DNA of 64,000 nucleotides, from positions 1 through 64,000 of the forward strand of contig NZ_BOOP01000044.1 of the NCBI RefSeq assembly GCF_016863295.1. The letters are read 5' to 3'. This document shows, piece after piece, positions 6,626-15,252 of this stretch. The DNA comes from Planotetraspora phitsanulokensis (GTDB lineage Bacteria > Actinomycetota > Actinomycetes > Streptosporangiales > Streptosporangiaceae). The first letter of the stretch is position 1; every line of letters begins with the position of its first letter. The translations under genes were made by a program, and so were the position numbers. The notes below the pieces were generated by a model. That model was not told the DNA's origin, did no database searches, and saw nothing but the letters and a program-made list of their open reading frames with translations.

Positions 6626-7822
6626 ATGCGATTAAGGCAGGGCGCCGTTCTCCTCGTCACGCTCGTCCTGGTGATCGGCGTATGGGGCTGGGTGGCGCTG
6701 AAGCCGGGCCGGTCCGAGGCGACCCAGGCGGTCGCGGCCGGAGCCTCGAGCCCGGGCGTGAGCCCGGCCCCGACCTCGAAGGCGCATCGGGATCCGCGGT
6801 CGGCTCTCACGCGGGTCAAACCCCGTCAGCCGCCGTTCAAGGCCGGGAACCCCAACGGGCGGGCCGCCGTTCCGGCGGAGGCCAGGGCGGTCGACACGTC
6901 GCATCCGACGCGGGTCGTCGGGAACGGCACGCCGGCGAGCTGCACGTCGAAGGCCGTCGTCGCGGCGGTCGCCGCGGGCGGGGTGATCACCTTCTCCTGC
7001 GGCCCCGATCCCGTGACGATCACCATGAGCGCCACCGCGAAGGTCCGTAACTCCAGCGCCCGGGTGGTCATCGACGGAGGCGGCCTGGTGACGCTCAGCG
7101 GAGGGGGCAAGAGGCGCATCCTCTACATGAACACCTGTGACAAGGCACAGCAGTGGACGACGTCGCACTGCGACGACCAGGAGCAGCCGCAGCTGACCGT
7201 GCAGAACCTGACGCTGGCCGACGGCGACGCCACGGGGCAGACCGTCGACGGGGGAGGCGGCGGCGCCATGTTCGTGCGCGGCGGCCGGGTCAAGGTGGTG
7301 AACTCTCGGTTCGTCCGCAACCGGTGTGACGCCACGGGACCCGATCTCGGCGGAGCCGCCATCCGGGTGCTGGACCAGTCGCGTGATCTGCCGGTCTACA
7401 TCGTGAGCAGCACGTTCGGCGGGGCCCCGGGCCAGGGCGGGATGTGCTCCAACGGCGGGGCGCTGAGCAGCATCGGGGTCTCGTGGGTCGTGCTGAACAG
7501 TGTCATGACCTACAACCGGGCGATCGGCAACGGCGCCAACCCCGCGCGCGGGGGGACTCCCGGCGGGGGGAGCGGCGGAGCCGTCTATACCGACGGCAAC
7601 CGCTTCACCGTGCGGATCGCGGGCTCGATCGTGACGGACAACCAGGCGAAGGAGGGCGGCGGGGCCGTGTTCTTCGTCAGCAACGACCGCACCGGCACGA
7701 TGAGCATCGAGGGCTCGACCCTGCGCCGCAATCCCAGCGCGGGGTTCGAGACCGCGGGCCTGCCCGGCATCTTCTTCCTCGGCGCCCGCAAGCCGTCCGT
7801 GTCGTCCTCCACCCTCGCATGA
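6626..7822 (+). CDS. Secreted right-handed beta-helix (pectate-lyase-like fold) protein
   Basis: 398 residues. A signal-anchor or signal peptide lies at about 7-25 (AVLLVTLVLVIGVWGWVAL), then a linker to about 100. From there the protein shows short strands with conserved turns typical of parallel beta-helices: VITFSCGPDPVTITM, VVIDGGGLVTLSGG, LTVQNLTLADGDA, GGGGAMFVRGGRVKVVNSRF, GGAVYTDGNRFTV, GGGAVFFVSND. Cysteines are few and may pair. Similar proteins are secreted by many soil actinomycetes, with polysaccharide-lyase, adhesive or unknown functions; no catalytic set is recognised. The start lacks a ribosome site but has a -10 box 6 nt away, pointing to leaderless translation. Confidence 0.75.
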   Translation: MRLRQGAVLLVTLVLVIGVWGWVALKPGRSEATQAVAAGASSPGVSPAPTSKAHRDPRSALTRVKPRQPPFKAGNPNGRAAVPAEARAVDTSHPTRVVGNGTPASCTSKAVVAAVAAGGVITFSCGPDPVTITMSATAKVRNSSARVVIDGGGLVTLSGGGKRRILYMNTCDKAQQWTTSHCDDQEQPQLTVQNLTLADGDATGQTVDGGGGGAMFVRGGRVKVVNSRFVRNRCDATGPDLGGAAIRVLDQSRDLPVYIVSSTFGGAPGQGGMCSNGGALSSIGVSWVVLNSVMTYNRAIGNGANPARGGTPGGGSGGAVYTDGNRFTVRIAGSIVTDNQAKEGGGAVFFVSNDRTGTMSIEGSTLRRNPSAGFETAGLPGIFFLGARKPSVSSSTLA

Positions 7823-7991
7823 TCATGGGGCTTTATCTATTGATGGGCTGTTTGACCGTATAGCGGGTGATTCGTCGTACTGGAGGTATCGATCCCCATG
7901 TTTGACGGGACATTGATCTCCGGAGCGCGATGACACCGAGGGGTGGCATCTAGCGTCGTCCTCGAACCGTCCATGACCTCGGGGGAGACAA

Positions 7992-9122
7992 ATGCCGATC
8001 TGTACCGCCATCCTCACCACCGCGCTCCTGGCCGGACCCGCGGCCTCGCCCGCTGACCCGGTGCCCGCGGCGCACAAGAGCCTCGCGAACAAGACCACCA
8101 AGCAGCAGACGCCCGACAAGATCGCAGACAGAGACGCGACGCGCCACGCGGTGCACAAGGCCGCGACTCCGGCGACGCGGACGGACGACGACCACCCCGT
8201 CCAGGAGTCGAGCGCCTCGTCCGACTCGGGGAGCTCGGGCTCCGGGAGCGAGAAGGCGTCCTTCCAGAAGTCGGAGTCCTGGTCCAGCGATCCCCACGCC
8301 GGAGGGGACTCGCAATTCTTGGACACCAAGAAGACCCGCAAGGCCGGTCAGGGCCACCACGGGAGGAACGGCACGAGGGCGTTGGCGCCGAGAGGCGAGG
8401 ACGTGCCGCGAGCGAAGGGCGCGGCGGACGCTCCCGCGGCGCCGGCCGCCAGGCCCGCGCACGCTCCGGTGATCGAGCCCGCCGTCGCCTCGGCCGCCAA
8501 GCCCGCGGTGGCTCCCGCCGTCAAGCACGCTCCCGGGGTGAAGAACGCTCCCACGGTCAAGCAGGCGCCCGCCGACAAGCAGGATTCTGCGGTCAAGCAG
8601 GCGCCCGCCGATAAGCAGGATTCTGCGGTCAAGCAGGCGCCCGCCGACAAGCAGGCCCCTGTGGCCAAGCAGGCTTCCGCGGTCAAGCACGCTCCCGCCG
8701 ACAAGCACGCTCCGGAGCCCAGGCCGGCGCTCGCACCGGCCGTCGAGGTGCCCAAGATCGCGGCCGAGGCGCCGCTCGTGAAGAAGAAGAAGGCCGAGCC
8801 CACGGCGGAGCCCGCGCACAAGTTCCTGGCCCCGAAGGACGTCCGGGACCTCGAGGCCGCTGAGGACTTCGACCCCACCATGGCCGACGACGAGACCGTC
8901 GAGGACGACGCCGTACCGGAGGGGGTCAGGTTCCCGGGGGCCTCGACCGGCTCCAACCCGAGGGATGTCATGATCAATCCGTCGGGGATGCCTCTGCCCA
9001 AGAACCTGTACGCCCTGCCGGCCATGCGTGGCCTGCAGCGGGCTGTCGCAAGGTCGCATGTCGACCACGGGCGTCACAGCCTGCGTCACCCGCATCATCA
9101 GCAGGGCCACGGCGAGGCGTGA
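7992..9122 (+). CDS. Secreted low-complexity Ala/Lys/Pro repeat protein, unknown function
   Basis: 376 residues. Start ATG follows GGGGGAG. The first 20 residues (PICTAILTTALLAGPAASPA) look like a signal peptide with an unusually uncharged N-region. The body is disordered: Ser/Lys/His-rich to about 130, then Ala-Pro-Lys repeats, including the 12-residue unit VKQAPADKQDSA in near-perfect tandem (residues about 189-224) with degraded copies on both sides, then an acidic segment and a less repetitive C-terminal end (GASTGSNPRDVMINPSG, LPKNLYALPAM) with a His-rich tail. I recognise no domain. A TAGCGT box about 35 nt upstream may be the promoter. It could be a wall- or matrix-associated protein (guess). 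A terminator hairpin follows directly. Confidence 0.6.
   Translation: MPICTAILTTALLAGPAASPADPVPAAHKSLANKTTKQQTPDKIADRDATRHAVHKAATPATRTDDDHPVQESSASSDSGSSGSGSEKASFQKSESWSSDPHAGGDSQFLDTKKTRKAGQGHHGRNGTRALAPRGEDVPRAKGAADAPAAPAARPAHAPVIEPAVASAAKPAVAPAVKHAPGVKNAPTVKQAPADKQDSAVKQAPADKQDSAVKQAPADKQAPVAKQASAVKHAPADKHAPEPRPALAPAVEVPKIAAEAPLVKKKKAEPTAEPAHKFLAPKDVRDLEAAEDFDPTMADDETVEDDAVPEGVRFPGASTGSNPRDVMINPSGMPLPKNLYALPAMRGLQRAVARSHVDHGRHSLRHPHHQQGHGEA
8556..8663 (+). repeat. 36-bp coding tandem repeat
   Basis: Three head-to-tail units of 36 bp (8556-8591, 8592-8627, 8628-8663). The first two differ at one base; the third diverges in its last third. A half unit and a further degraded copy follow to about 8715. 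The repeats stay in frame and encode VKQAPADKQDSA. Confidence 0.85.
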
Positions 9123-9135
9123 TCTTCGCCGTCGA

Positions 9136-9164
9136 GGGGGTGGGCCGGGTTCCGGCTCACCCCC
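9136..9164. terminator. Hairpin terminator between convergent genes
   Basis: 13-bp stem GGGGGTGGGCCGG (9136-9148) / CCGGCTCACCCCC (9152-9164) with one G-T pair and a 3-nt loop. The right arm overlaps the 3' end of the UTRA gene, so it can serve both convergent genes. Confidence 0.7.
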
Positions 9165-9765
9165 TTCGCGTGTCCGGCCAGCGGTGCAGCCGGATCGTGG
9201 AGACCACCTCGGCGCGGTCTCCGGGAAGGACGGTCTCCGCGACCTCCGCCACGCGCCCCGTGGTGTCGATGGAGGTCTTGCGGACCACCAGCAGCGCGGT
9301 TCCCGGCGTCAGATCGAACAGGGTCCTCTCCGCCCTGCTGGGCCGACGTACCGTGACCTCGTCGACGACCCGGTCGATCTCCACCCCGATCGTGGACAGC
9401 TGGTGGTGCGTGCCCCCCGGCCAGGGCTCGTTCTCCGCGGACAGCAGCGCCGGATTGGCGGCCACGAGGTCATAGGGCAGCCAGGAGCGGACCAGGCTGA
9501 GGGGCGCGGCGTCTCCCCGGCGCCATGTCCGGTAGGTCCGCCGCAGGAGCTTGGTGCCCTCCCTGACGCCGAAGCGCTTCGCCAGCCCGGCGGTCGCGCG
9601 AGTGGTGCTGAACTGGATCTGGAAGTCCAGATCTTCCCTGGTCAGGCCGGTGTCGCGTTCGGTCGCGCCGCTGCCGCGCCGCTCTTCCTCGGGCAGGAGG
9701 GCACGATCCTTCTCCCACTGGTATCGGTCCGATACCCGCCGGAGTCGCTGGCGAGATTCCCCCAT
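9157..9765 (-). CDS. UTRA-domain regulator without a GntR DNA-binding domain
   Basis: 202 residues from ATG 9765 (MGESRQRLRRVSDRYQWEKD). Nearly the whole protein is a UTRA ligand-binding domain as found at the C-terminus of GntR/HutC regulators: GTKLLRRTYRTWRRGDAAPL, SLVRSWLPYDLVAANP, a central GGTHHQLSTIGVEIDRVVDEV, and a closing TALLVVRKTSIDT. The N-terminal winged helix is missing, although RRVSDRYQWEKDRA resembles the linker region. Such UTRA-only proteins recur in Streptosporangiales and are annotated as GntR regulators. It may bind a ligand and act through a partner. The ATG at 9810 would add 15 residues without creating a helix-turn-helix. Divergent from the glycosidase gene. Confidence 0.75.
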   Translation of the reverse strand: MGESRQRLRRVSDRYQWEKDRALLPEEERRGSGATERDTGLTREDLDFQIQFSTTRATAGLAKRFGVREGTKLLRRTYRTWRRGDAAPLSLVRSWLPYDLVAANPALLSAENEPWPGGTHHQLSTIGVEIDRVVDEVTVRRPSRAERTLFDLTPGTALLVVRKTSIDTTGRVAEVAETVLPGDRAEVVSTIRLHRWPDTRRG

Positions 9766-9901
9766 AAAGCATATTTTCCCCGCATATCTCCGCACATGTA
9801 TGGCCGGCAATGCCGTACAGCCAGGCCCGGCCCACTGAACCCCAGTACCTGCGGGTAAAAGTGATAAAGAGCCCTAAATCGGCTTATCGGGGGGCGGAGT
9901 C

Positions 9902-12064
9902 ATGGATGGATGGTCGTTCCATGGGCAGCCGACGGCGATCGGCTCCGGAGACATGACGCTGGTCGCCGGCGGCTCGTTCTCGGTGTCCACGCGGAACGGC
10001 GACATCGTTCCCGGCGGGGTGCAGGGGGTCTACTACTCCGACACCCGGCTGCTGTCCCGCTGGGAGCTGCGCATCGACGACGCCCCGGTGGAGGAACTGC
10101 GGGTCCTGCCCGTCGAGCCGCACCACGCGACGTTCATCGGCCGGGCCACGCCGCGCCCCGGGCAGATGGAGAGCACCCTCCTGGTGATCAGGGACCGGTA
10201 CATCGGCGGGGGCCTGTGCGAGGACATCGTCGTGCGCAACCTGTCCGACGAGCCCGCAGGCTGCGTCGTGTCCCTCAACCTGCACTCCGACGTCTGCGAC
10301 CTGTTCGAGGTCAAGACCAACCGCGTGAGGTTCCCGGCCGACGTCGAGACGACGCTCGGGGACCGGGGCCTGCGCATCATGTCGGTCAGCAAGGGGAGGG
10401 GCGTCCGCGTGGAGGCCGGGAACGGCGACAGCGCGACGCCCGTCATCCCCGCGCCCGGAATGCTGATCTTCCGCGTCGTCGTGCCGGCCAGGGACGAGAC
10501 CCGCCTGACCGTGCAGGTGAGCCCGATCATCGACGGCGTGGAGTCGGAACCCTGGTTCTCGGCCACGTGCATGCCGGAGCAGACGGAGCAGGCCCGGCTC
10601 CTGTCGGAGTACGAGATGAACATCCCCGTCGTGCGCGCCTCCAACGCGTCCCTCGCCGACATCCTCGACCGATCGCGGACCGACCTGGGCTCACTCAGGC
10701 TGTTCGAGGTGGAACGCCCGGAGGAGCCGCCGAGCATCGCCGCGGGCGCGCCCTGGTTCATGACCCTGTTCGGGCGCGACTCGCTGCTCACGTCGTGGCT
10801 CGCCCTGCCGCTCGATCCCAATCTCGCGCTCGGCACACTGCACCGCCTGGCCAAGCTCCAGGGCGTGAAGACCGACCCGCTCACCGAGGAGGAGCCGGGG
10901 AAGATCCTGCATGAGCTGCGGTACGGCGTGCGCGGCGCGCCTTCGGAACCGGGCGCGCAGGCCTATTACGGCTCCGTCGACGCCACCCCGCTGTTCATCA
11001 TCGTGCTGGGGGAGCTGCGCCGCTGGGGCCTGCACCACGACGCCGTGGAGGCACTGCTCCCGCACGCCGACGCCGCGCTGCGCTGGATCGAGGGGTACGG
11101 CATGCGCGACGGCTTCCTGTGGTACCAGCGCAAGACCGACCAGGGTCTGGTCAACCAGGGCTGGAAGGACTCCTTCGACGGGATCAACTTCGCCGACGGG
11201 GCGTTCGCCCGCCCGCCCATCGCGCTGGCCGAGGTGCAGGGGTACGTCTACGCCGCCTACGTCGCGCGCCACCACTTCGCCAGGGAGGCCGGAGACGACG
11301 AGACCGCCGACCGGTGCATGGCCAGGGCCCTCGAGTTGCGTGAGGCGTTCAACCGGACGTTCTGGCTGGCAGACAAGGGCTACTTCGCCATCGGGCTCGA
11401 CCGCGACGGCCGGCCCATCGACGGGCTCGCCTCCAACATGGGCCACTGCCTGTGGTCCGGCATCGTCGACATGGACAAGGCCGTCTCCGTGGCCGCGCAC
11501 CTGCTGTCGGACCGGATGTTCACCGGGTTCGGCATCAGGACGCTCGCCTCCGACATGGGCGCCTACAACCCGATGAGCTACCACAACGGCTCGGTGTGGC
11601 CCCACGACAACGCCCTCATCGCGGCCGGGCTCATGCGGTACGGCTTCGTCGAGGAGGCCCAGCGGGTGGTCACCGGCATGATCCACGCGGCACGACTGTT
11701 CGACGGGCGGCTGCCGGAGCTGTTCTGCGGGTTCGACCGGGCCGAGTTCCCCGTGCCTGTGCCGTACCCGACCTCGTGCTCGCCGCAGGCGTGGGCCTCG
11801 GCCGCGCCGATCCAGCTCACGCGCACCCTGCTGCGGCTGGACCCGCGCGCCTCGCACGGCAGGCTCTGGCTCTCGCCCGTCCTGCCCGAGGGCTTCGGAT
11901 GGCTGCGGATCTCCGGCATCTGGTTCGCGGGCGGCCGGATCACCGTGGAGGCGGCGGAGGGCAACACCACGCCGATCGTGACCGGGCTGCCGGAGGGCAC
12001 GGAGCTGATCATGGGGCCTCGCCCGCCTTTCTCGGCGTTCGTCTCGCCGGCCCCCCGATACTGA
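9902..12064 (+). CDS. Glycogen-debranching-type glycosidase (amylo-alpha-1,6-glucosidase-like)
   Basis: 720 residues, cytoplasmic. The N-terminal bacterial glycogen-debranching domain covers about 1-210 (GSFSVSTRNGDIVPGGVQGV, YYSDTRLLSRWELRID, DIVVRNLSDEPAG). The C-terminal (alpha/alpha)6-barrel catalytic part follows from about 250: WFMTLFGRDSLLTSWLAL, QGWKDSFDGINFADG, MGHCLWSGI and MSYHNGSVWPHDNALIAAGL, with acidic residues (GRDS, KDS) in the positions expected for the active site. Related enzymes debranch glycogen or act on other alpha-glucosides; some actinobacterial members have unsettled substrates. Start ATG has GGGGGCGGAG upstream. The divergent UTRA gene may regulate it. Confidence 0.83.
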   Translation: MDGWSFHGQPTAIGSGDMTLVAGGSFSVSTRNGDIVPGGVQGVYYSDTRLLSRWELRIDDAPVEELRVLPVEPHHATFIGRATPRPGQMESTLLVIRDRYIGGGLCEDIVVRNLSDEPAGCVVSLNLHSDVCDLFEVKTNRVRFPADVETTLGDRGLRIMSVSKGRGVRVEAGNGDSATPVIPAPGMLIFRVVVPARDETRLTVQVSPIIDGVESEPWFSATCMPEQTEQARLLSEYEMNIPVVRASNASLADILDRSRTDLGSLRLFEVERPEEPPSIAAGAPWFMTLFGRDSLLTSWLALPLDPNLALGTLHRLAKLQGVKTDPLTEEEPGKILHELRYGVRGAPSEPGAQAYYGSVDATPLFIIVLGELRRWGLHHDAVEALLPHADAALRWIEGYGMRDGFLWYQRKTDQGLVNQGWKDSFDGINFADGAFARPPIALAEVQGYVYAAYVARHHFAREAGDDETADRCMARALELREAFNRTFWLADKGYFAIGLDRDGRPIDGLASNMGHCLWSGIVDMDKAVSVAAHLLSDRMFTGFGIRTLASDMGAYNPMSYHNGSVWPHDNALIAAGLMRYGFVEEAQRVVTGMIHAARLFDGRLPELFCGFDRAEFPVPVPYPTSCSPQAWASAAPIQLTRTLLRLDPRASHGRLWLSPVLPEGFGWLRISGIWFAGGRITVEAAEGNTTPIVTGLPEGTELIMGPRPPFSAFVSPAPRY

Positions 12065-12248
12065 CGGTCGTCGCCGCACCAACAGGGGTGGGACGGGCCG
12101 TGGATCCGCCGCAGGCCGTTCCGCGGACAAATGAGGGGGTAAGAGCTAATCGTCCTGTTTTGCGAATTTGGCGGGAAGGCGCGGCAGTGCGCCTGATCGC
12201 GGCGGCGATGCGGAGCCGTTCGGTCACCGGCTGAGACGAGGAGGGTGG

Positions 12249-12914
12249 ATGACCGACGTCGAAGTGAGCGTCACGATCCCGGCCGCGGGAGTCGTCCTGG
12301 AGGCGGATGTCGTCGTCCCCGGATCCGCTCATGCCGTGGTGCTGTTCGTCCACGGCAGCGGCAGCAGCAGACGCAGCCCGCGCAACCGCCATGTGGCGCG
12401 GGAGCTGCAACGGGCGGGACTCGCCACCGTCCTCGCCGACCTGCTCACCCCCGAGGAGGACCGCGTCGACGCCGCCACCGGCCGGATGAGGTTCGACATC
12501 GCCCTGCTGTCCGAGCGCGTGTCCGCGCTGATCGACCGGCTCCCGGCGGACGAGCTGACCCGAGGTCTCGACATCGGCCTCTTCGGGGCGAGCACCGGGG
12601 CGGCGGCGGCGCTCGTCGCGGCGGGGGCGCGCCCGGAGACCGTCAAGGCGGTCGTGTCCCGGGGCGGGCGGCCCGATCTCGCCGGTGACGCCCTGCGCCT
12701 GGTCCACCAGCCGGTCCTGCTGATCGTGGGGGAGCGGGACCCGATCGTCATCGAGCTCAACCGCGAGGCGATGGACAAGGTCGTCGGCGAGACCCGTCTG
12801 GAGATCGTCCCGGGCGCCTCCCATCTGTTCGAGGAGCCGGGAGCACTGGAGACCGTGGCCGAGATGGCCCGCGACTGGTTCCTGCGCCACCTGGCGGGCG
12901 CGCCGGCGGGCTGA
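12249..12914 (+). CDS. Alpha/beta hydrolase (dienelactone-hydrolase-like)
   Basis: 221 residues from ATG 12249, with GAGGAGGG just upstream. A beta-strand and VLFVHGSGSSRRSPRN oxyanion-hole region are followed by the nucleophile elbow GASTGAAAAL (Ser in G-A-S-T-G), an acidic residue in VGERDPIV, and the histidine in GASHLFEEPG: a full Ser-Asp-His triad. This matches the small alpha/beta hydrolases seen in actinobacteria next to phosphoribosyltransferase genes, but here the neighbour is an aldo/keto reductase. Substrate unknown. The final residues are a short Ala/Gly tail. Confidence 0.85.
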   Translation: MTDVEVSVTIPAAGVVLEADVVVPGSAHAVVLFVHGSGSSRRSPRNRHVARELQRAGLATVLADLLTPEEDRVDAATGRMRFDIALLSERVSALIDRLPADELTRGLDIGLFGASTGAAAALVAAGARPETVKAVVSRGGRPDLAGDALRLVHQPVLLIVGERDPIVIELNREAMDKVVGETRLEIVPGASHLFEEPGALETVAEMARDWFLRHLAGAPAG

Positions 12915-12955
12915 CGGCGCCGAGGGCCGCCGGTCGCGTTCCGGGCCGGGACGAC

Positions 12956-12961
12956 TACGAT
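12956..12961 (+). promoter_or_regulatory. -10 box (TACGAT) for a leaderless mRNA
   Basis: TACGAT ends 8 nt before ATG 12970; no Shine-Dalgarno is seen there. Confidence 0.4.
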
Positions 12962-12969
12962 CGGACGCC

Positions 12970-13947
12970 ATGGAACAGCGGTTAATGAGCAGGTTCGGCC
13001 GGCAGGTGGGCGTCGTCGGCTTGGGGGCGTGGCAGCTCGGAGCCGACTGGGGCGACGTCAGCGAGGCCGACGCCCTGGCGACGCTGAACGCCGCGGTCGA
13101 CGCCGGAGTGAACTTCATCGACACGGCCGACGTGTACGGCGACGGGCGCAGCGAGACCATCGTCAGCCGCCTGATCAAGGAGCGGCCCGGTCTCACCGTG
13201 GCCACGAAGATGGGCCGCCGGGTGCCCCAGACGCCCGAGGCCTACACCATGGAGAACTTCCGGGCCTGGAACGACCGTTCGCGGGCCAACCTGGGCGTGG
13301 ACCGGATCGACCTGGTCCAGCTCCACTGCCCGCCCACTCCCGTCTACTCCGACGACCGGGTCTTCGACGCGCTCGACACCCTGGTGGCGGAGGGCCGGAT
13401 CGGGGCGTACGGCGTCAGCGTCGAGACCGTCGGCGAGGCGCTCACCGCGATCGAGCGGCCCGGCGTGGCCAGCGTGCAGATCATCCTCAACGCCTTCCGG
13501 CTCAAGCCGCTCGACGAGGTCCTGCCCGCGGCCGAGAAGGCGGGCGTCGGCATCATCGCCCGCGTGCCCCTGGCCAGCGGCCTGCTGTCCGGCAAGTACG
13601 GCCCCGGCACCGTCTTCGCCGAGGACGACCACCGGAACTACAACCGGCAGGGCGAGGCCTTCGATGTCGGCGAGACCTTCTCCGGCGTCGAGTACGGCGT
13701 CGGCCTCCAGGCCGTCGAGAGGCTCAAGGAGCTGGTGCCGGACGGCGCCACCCTCGCCCAGTTCGCGCTGCGGTGGATCCTCGACCAGCCCGGTGTGAGC
13801 GTCGTGATCCCCGGCGCCCGCAACCCCGCCCAGGCCCGGGCGAACGCGGCGGCCGCGAGCCTGCCGCCCCTCTCCGCGGACGTGCACGCGGCCGTCAGGG
13901 ACGTCTACGACAGCCTGATCCGGCCCCAGGTGCACCACCGCTGGTAG
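12970..13947 (+). CDS. Aldo/keto reductase
   Basis: 325 residues, single TIM-barrel AKR domain. Catalytic residues stand in order: Asp and Tyr in FIDTADVYGDGRSE, Lys in LTVATKMGRR, His in DLVQLHCPP. The NADPH site is shown by VIPGARNPAQARANAAA near the C-terminus. It probably reduces a carbonyl substrate with NADPH; substrate unknown. Overall it resembles general-stress or YajO-type AKRs. The start appears leaderless (TACGAT 8 nt before ATG); a second ATG at codon 6 is possible. A strong hairpin follows the stop. Confidence 0.9.
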   Translation: MEQRLMSRFGRQVGVVGLGAWQLGADWGDVSEADALATLNAAVDAGVNFIDTADVYGDGRSETIVSRLIKERPGLTVATKMGRRVPQTPEAYTMENFRAWNDRSRANLGVDRIDLVQLHCPPTPVYSDDRVFDALDTLVAEGRIGAYGVSVETVGEALTAIERPGVASVQIILNAFRLKPLDEVLPAAEKAGVGIIARVPLASGLLSGKYGPGTVFAEDDHRNYNRQGEAFDVGETFSGVEYGVGLQAVERLKELVPDGATLAQFALRWILDQPGVSVVIPGARNPAQARANAAAASLPPLSADVHAAVRDVYDSLIRPQVHHRW

Positions 13948-13956
13948 GAGCCGTCT

Positions 13957-14003
13957 GACGGGCGCCGGGCCGTGCGATTCGAACGCGCGGACCGGCGCCC
14001 GTC
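13957..14003 (+). terminator. Hairpin terminator after the aldo/keto reductase
   Basis: Perfect 12-bp stem GACGGGCGCCGG (13957-13968) / CCGGCGCCCGTC (13992-14003), loop 23. Confidence 0.6.
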
Positions 14004-14187
14004 CGTGTTTCCGGGCCCGCGCACGCCGAGCCGTGCGGCCGGGGGCGGGCATCCCCCGGGGCGGAGACGGGCCACGAGGGTTGCATCCGGCAGGGACCCG
14101 AGCCGCGAAGGATCGGGGTAGAGGTCCCCGGCAGGCTGTGAGGCATGGCGGGCGCACAGCGGAGGACGGTGGGGCGAGTGCACGCCG

Positions 14188-15156
14188 ATGGGCGAGGGCG
14201 CCGCGATGGATGAGGGCACGCAGGGGGCCGGCGGGACGCCGGGCGCCGCAGACGCGCCGGGATACGGGATCGGAGCCGTGGCCCGGAGGCTGGGCGTGCC
14301 CGCGCCCACGCTCCGCACCTGGAACCTGCGGTACGGCATCGGCCCCAGCCGCAGGAGCCCCGGCGGCCACAGGCGTTACGACGCGTCGGATCTTCGGTGC
14401 CTCGAAGAGATGAACCGGCTCATCCACGCGGGTGTCGCGCCGGCGGACGCCGCGAGACAGGCGCTCAGGGTACGGCGCCCCGGCGCGCCTGTTGAGGCCG
14501 GCGGCGACGACCCGGCCGAGCCGCCGGCGCCGGCCCCGCCGGACGGGGGGATCCTCTCCCCGGCGATGCTCGCCCGCGCGGCGATCGCCCTGGACGCGAG
14601 GACGGTCGGCGACGCGGTGGAGGCGGCTCTGGACCGCCACGGCGTCGTCCAGACCTGGGAACGGCTCGTGCTGCCCACCTTCGACCTGATCACCCGGAGG
14701 CAGGAGGACACGGGCCTCGGGATCGAGGTCGAGCACCTGTTCTCCGACCGCCTGATGTGCGCGCTCAACCTGACGGCGGGGCGGCTGGCGCTTCCCGTCC
14801 ATCCCCGACTGCCGGTGCTCCTGGCCTGCGCCGAGGAGGAACAGCACAGCCTGCCGGCCTACGTCCTGGCCGCCGCGCTCGCCGAGCGCCGGGTGGAGGC
14901 GCGGGTGCTCGGAGCGCGGACGCCCTACTCCGCGCTCGCCGAGGCCATGCGCAGGCTGGGCCCGGCGGCGGTGTTCGTCTGGTCGCAGCAGGCGGAGACC
15001 GGAGATCCCGCCCCTTTGGGAAGGCTGCCGAGGCTCCGTCCCGCCAGCAGGATCCTCGTGGGCGGCCCGGGCTGGCGGGAGGGGCTCCCGCCGAAGGCGA
15101 CGCTGGTCACCTCTCTGCCCGCCGCGATTTCAGCGGTCATGTCCGCGCTCAGATGA
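14188..15156 (+). CDS. MerR-family regulator with CarH/LitR-like cobalamin-binding region
   Basis: 322 residues. MerR helix-turn-helix at about 28-95: YGIGAVARRLGVPAPTLRTW, then GHRRYDASDLRCLEEM. After an Ala/Pro linker comes a helical bundle with E182-H183 (IEVEHLFSDR), the EH pair of CarH, but Q172 replaces the tryptophan expected ten residues earlier. The Rossmann part starts with EEEQHSLPAYVL; H220 in E-x-H aligns with the B12-ligating histidine of CarH (E-x-H-x-x-G), with Pro in place of Gly. CarH/LitR proteins sense light through adenosylcobalamin and control carotenoid or photolyase genes. The loss of Trp may alter photochemistry. It is followed by an ECF sigma gene, as litR is by litS in Streptomyces. 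ATG 14206, with GAGGG upstream, is an alternative start. Confidence 0.78.
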   Translation: MGEGAAMDEGTQGAGGTPGAADAPGYGIGAVARRLGVPAPTLRTWNLRYGIGPSRRSPGGHRRYDASDLRCLEEMNRLIHAGVAPADAARQALRVRRPGAPVEAGGDDPAEPPAPAPPDGGILSPAMLARAAIALDARTVGDAVEAALDRHGVVQTWERLVLPTFDLITRRQEDTGLGIEVEHLFSDRLMCALNLTAGRLALPVHPRLPVLLACAEEEQHSLPAYVLAAALAERRVEARVLGARTPYSALAEAMRRLGPAAVFVWSQQAETGDPAPLGRLPRLRPASRILVGGPGWREGLPPKATLVTSLPAAISAVMSALR

Positions 15157-15166
15157 GCCTTTGTGA

Positions 15167-15187
15167 AACCTCGTCACTGACGAGGTT
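15167..15187. promoter_or_regulatory. Perfect inverted repeat between MerR and ECF sigma genes
   Basis: AACCTCGTC-ACT-GACGAGGTT, 9-bp arms with a 3-nt centre, 10 bases after the MerR stop and 66 before the sigma start. It could be the operator of the B12 regulator or an attenuating hairpin. No U-tract follows. Confidence 0.4.
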
Positions 15188-15252
15188 GCGTCCCTTACAC
15201 ACGAGCGGCTACGAATAGGTTTTGAAGAAGTTTCTCGGGCAAGGGACATCTC

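Noticed and set aside
7815-7830. Further GATCATG repeat head after the beta-helix gene
   Set aside because: TGATCATG is present, but neither the TTCG nor the CTGACCTGC tail is found at the expected distance.
8556-8715. Possible CRISPR array
   Set aside because: Units are head to tail without unique spacers, stay in frame within a gene, and no cas genes are present.
8348-9025. 225-codon minus-strand frame with repeated CLSAGACLTAE units
   Set aside because: It is the mirror of the 36-bp repeats of the plus-strand secreted protein, which has a ribosome site, a signal peptide and a matching terminator.
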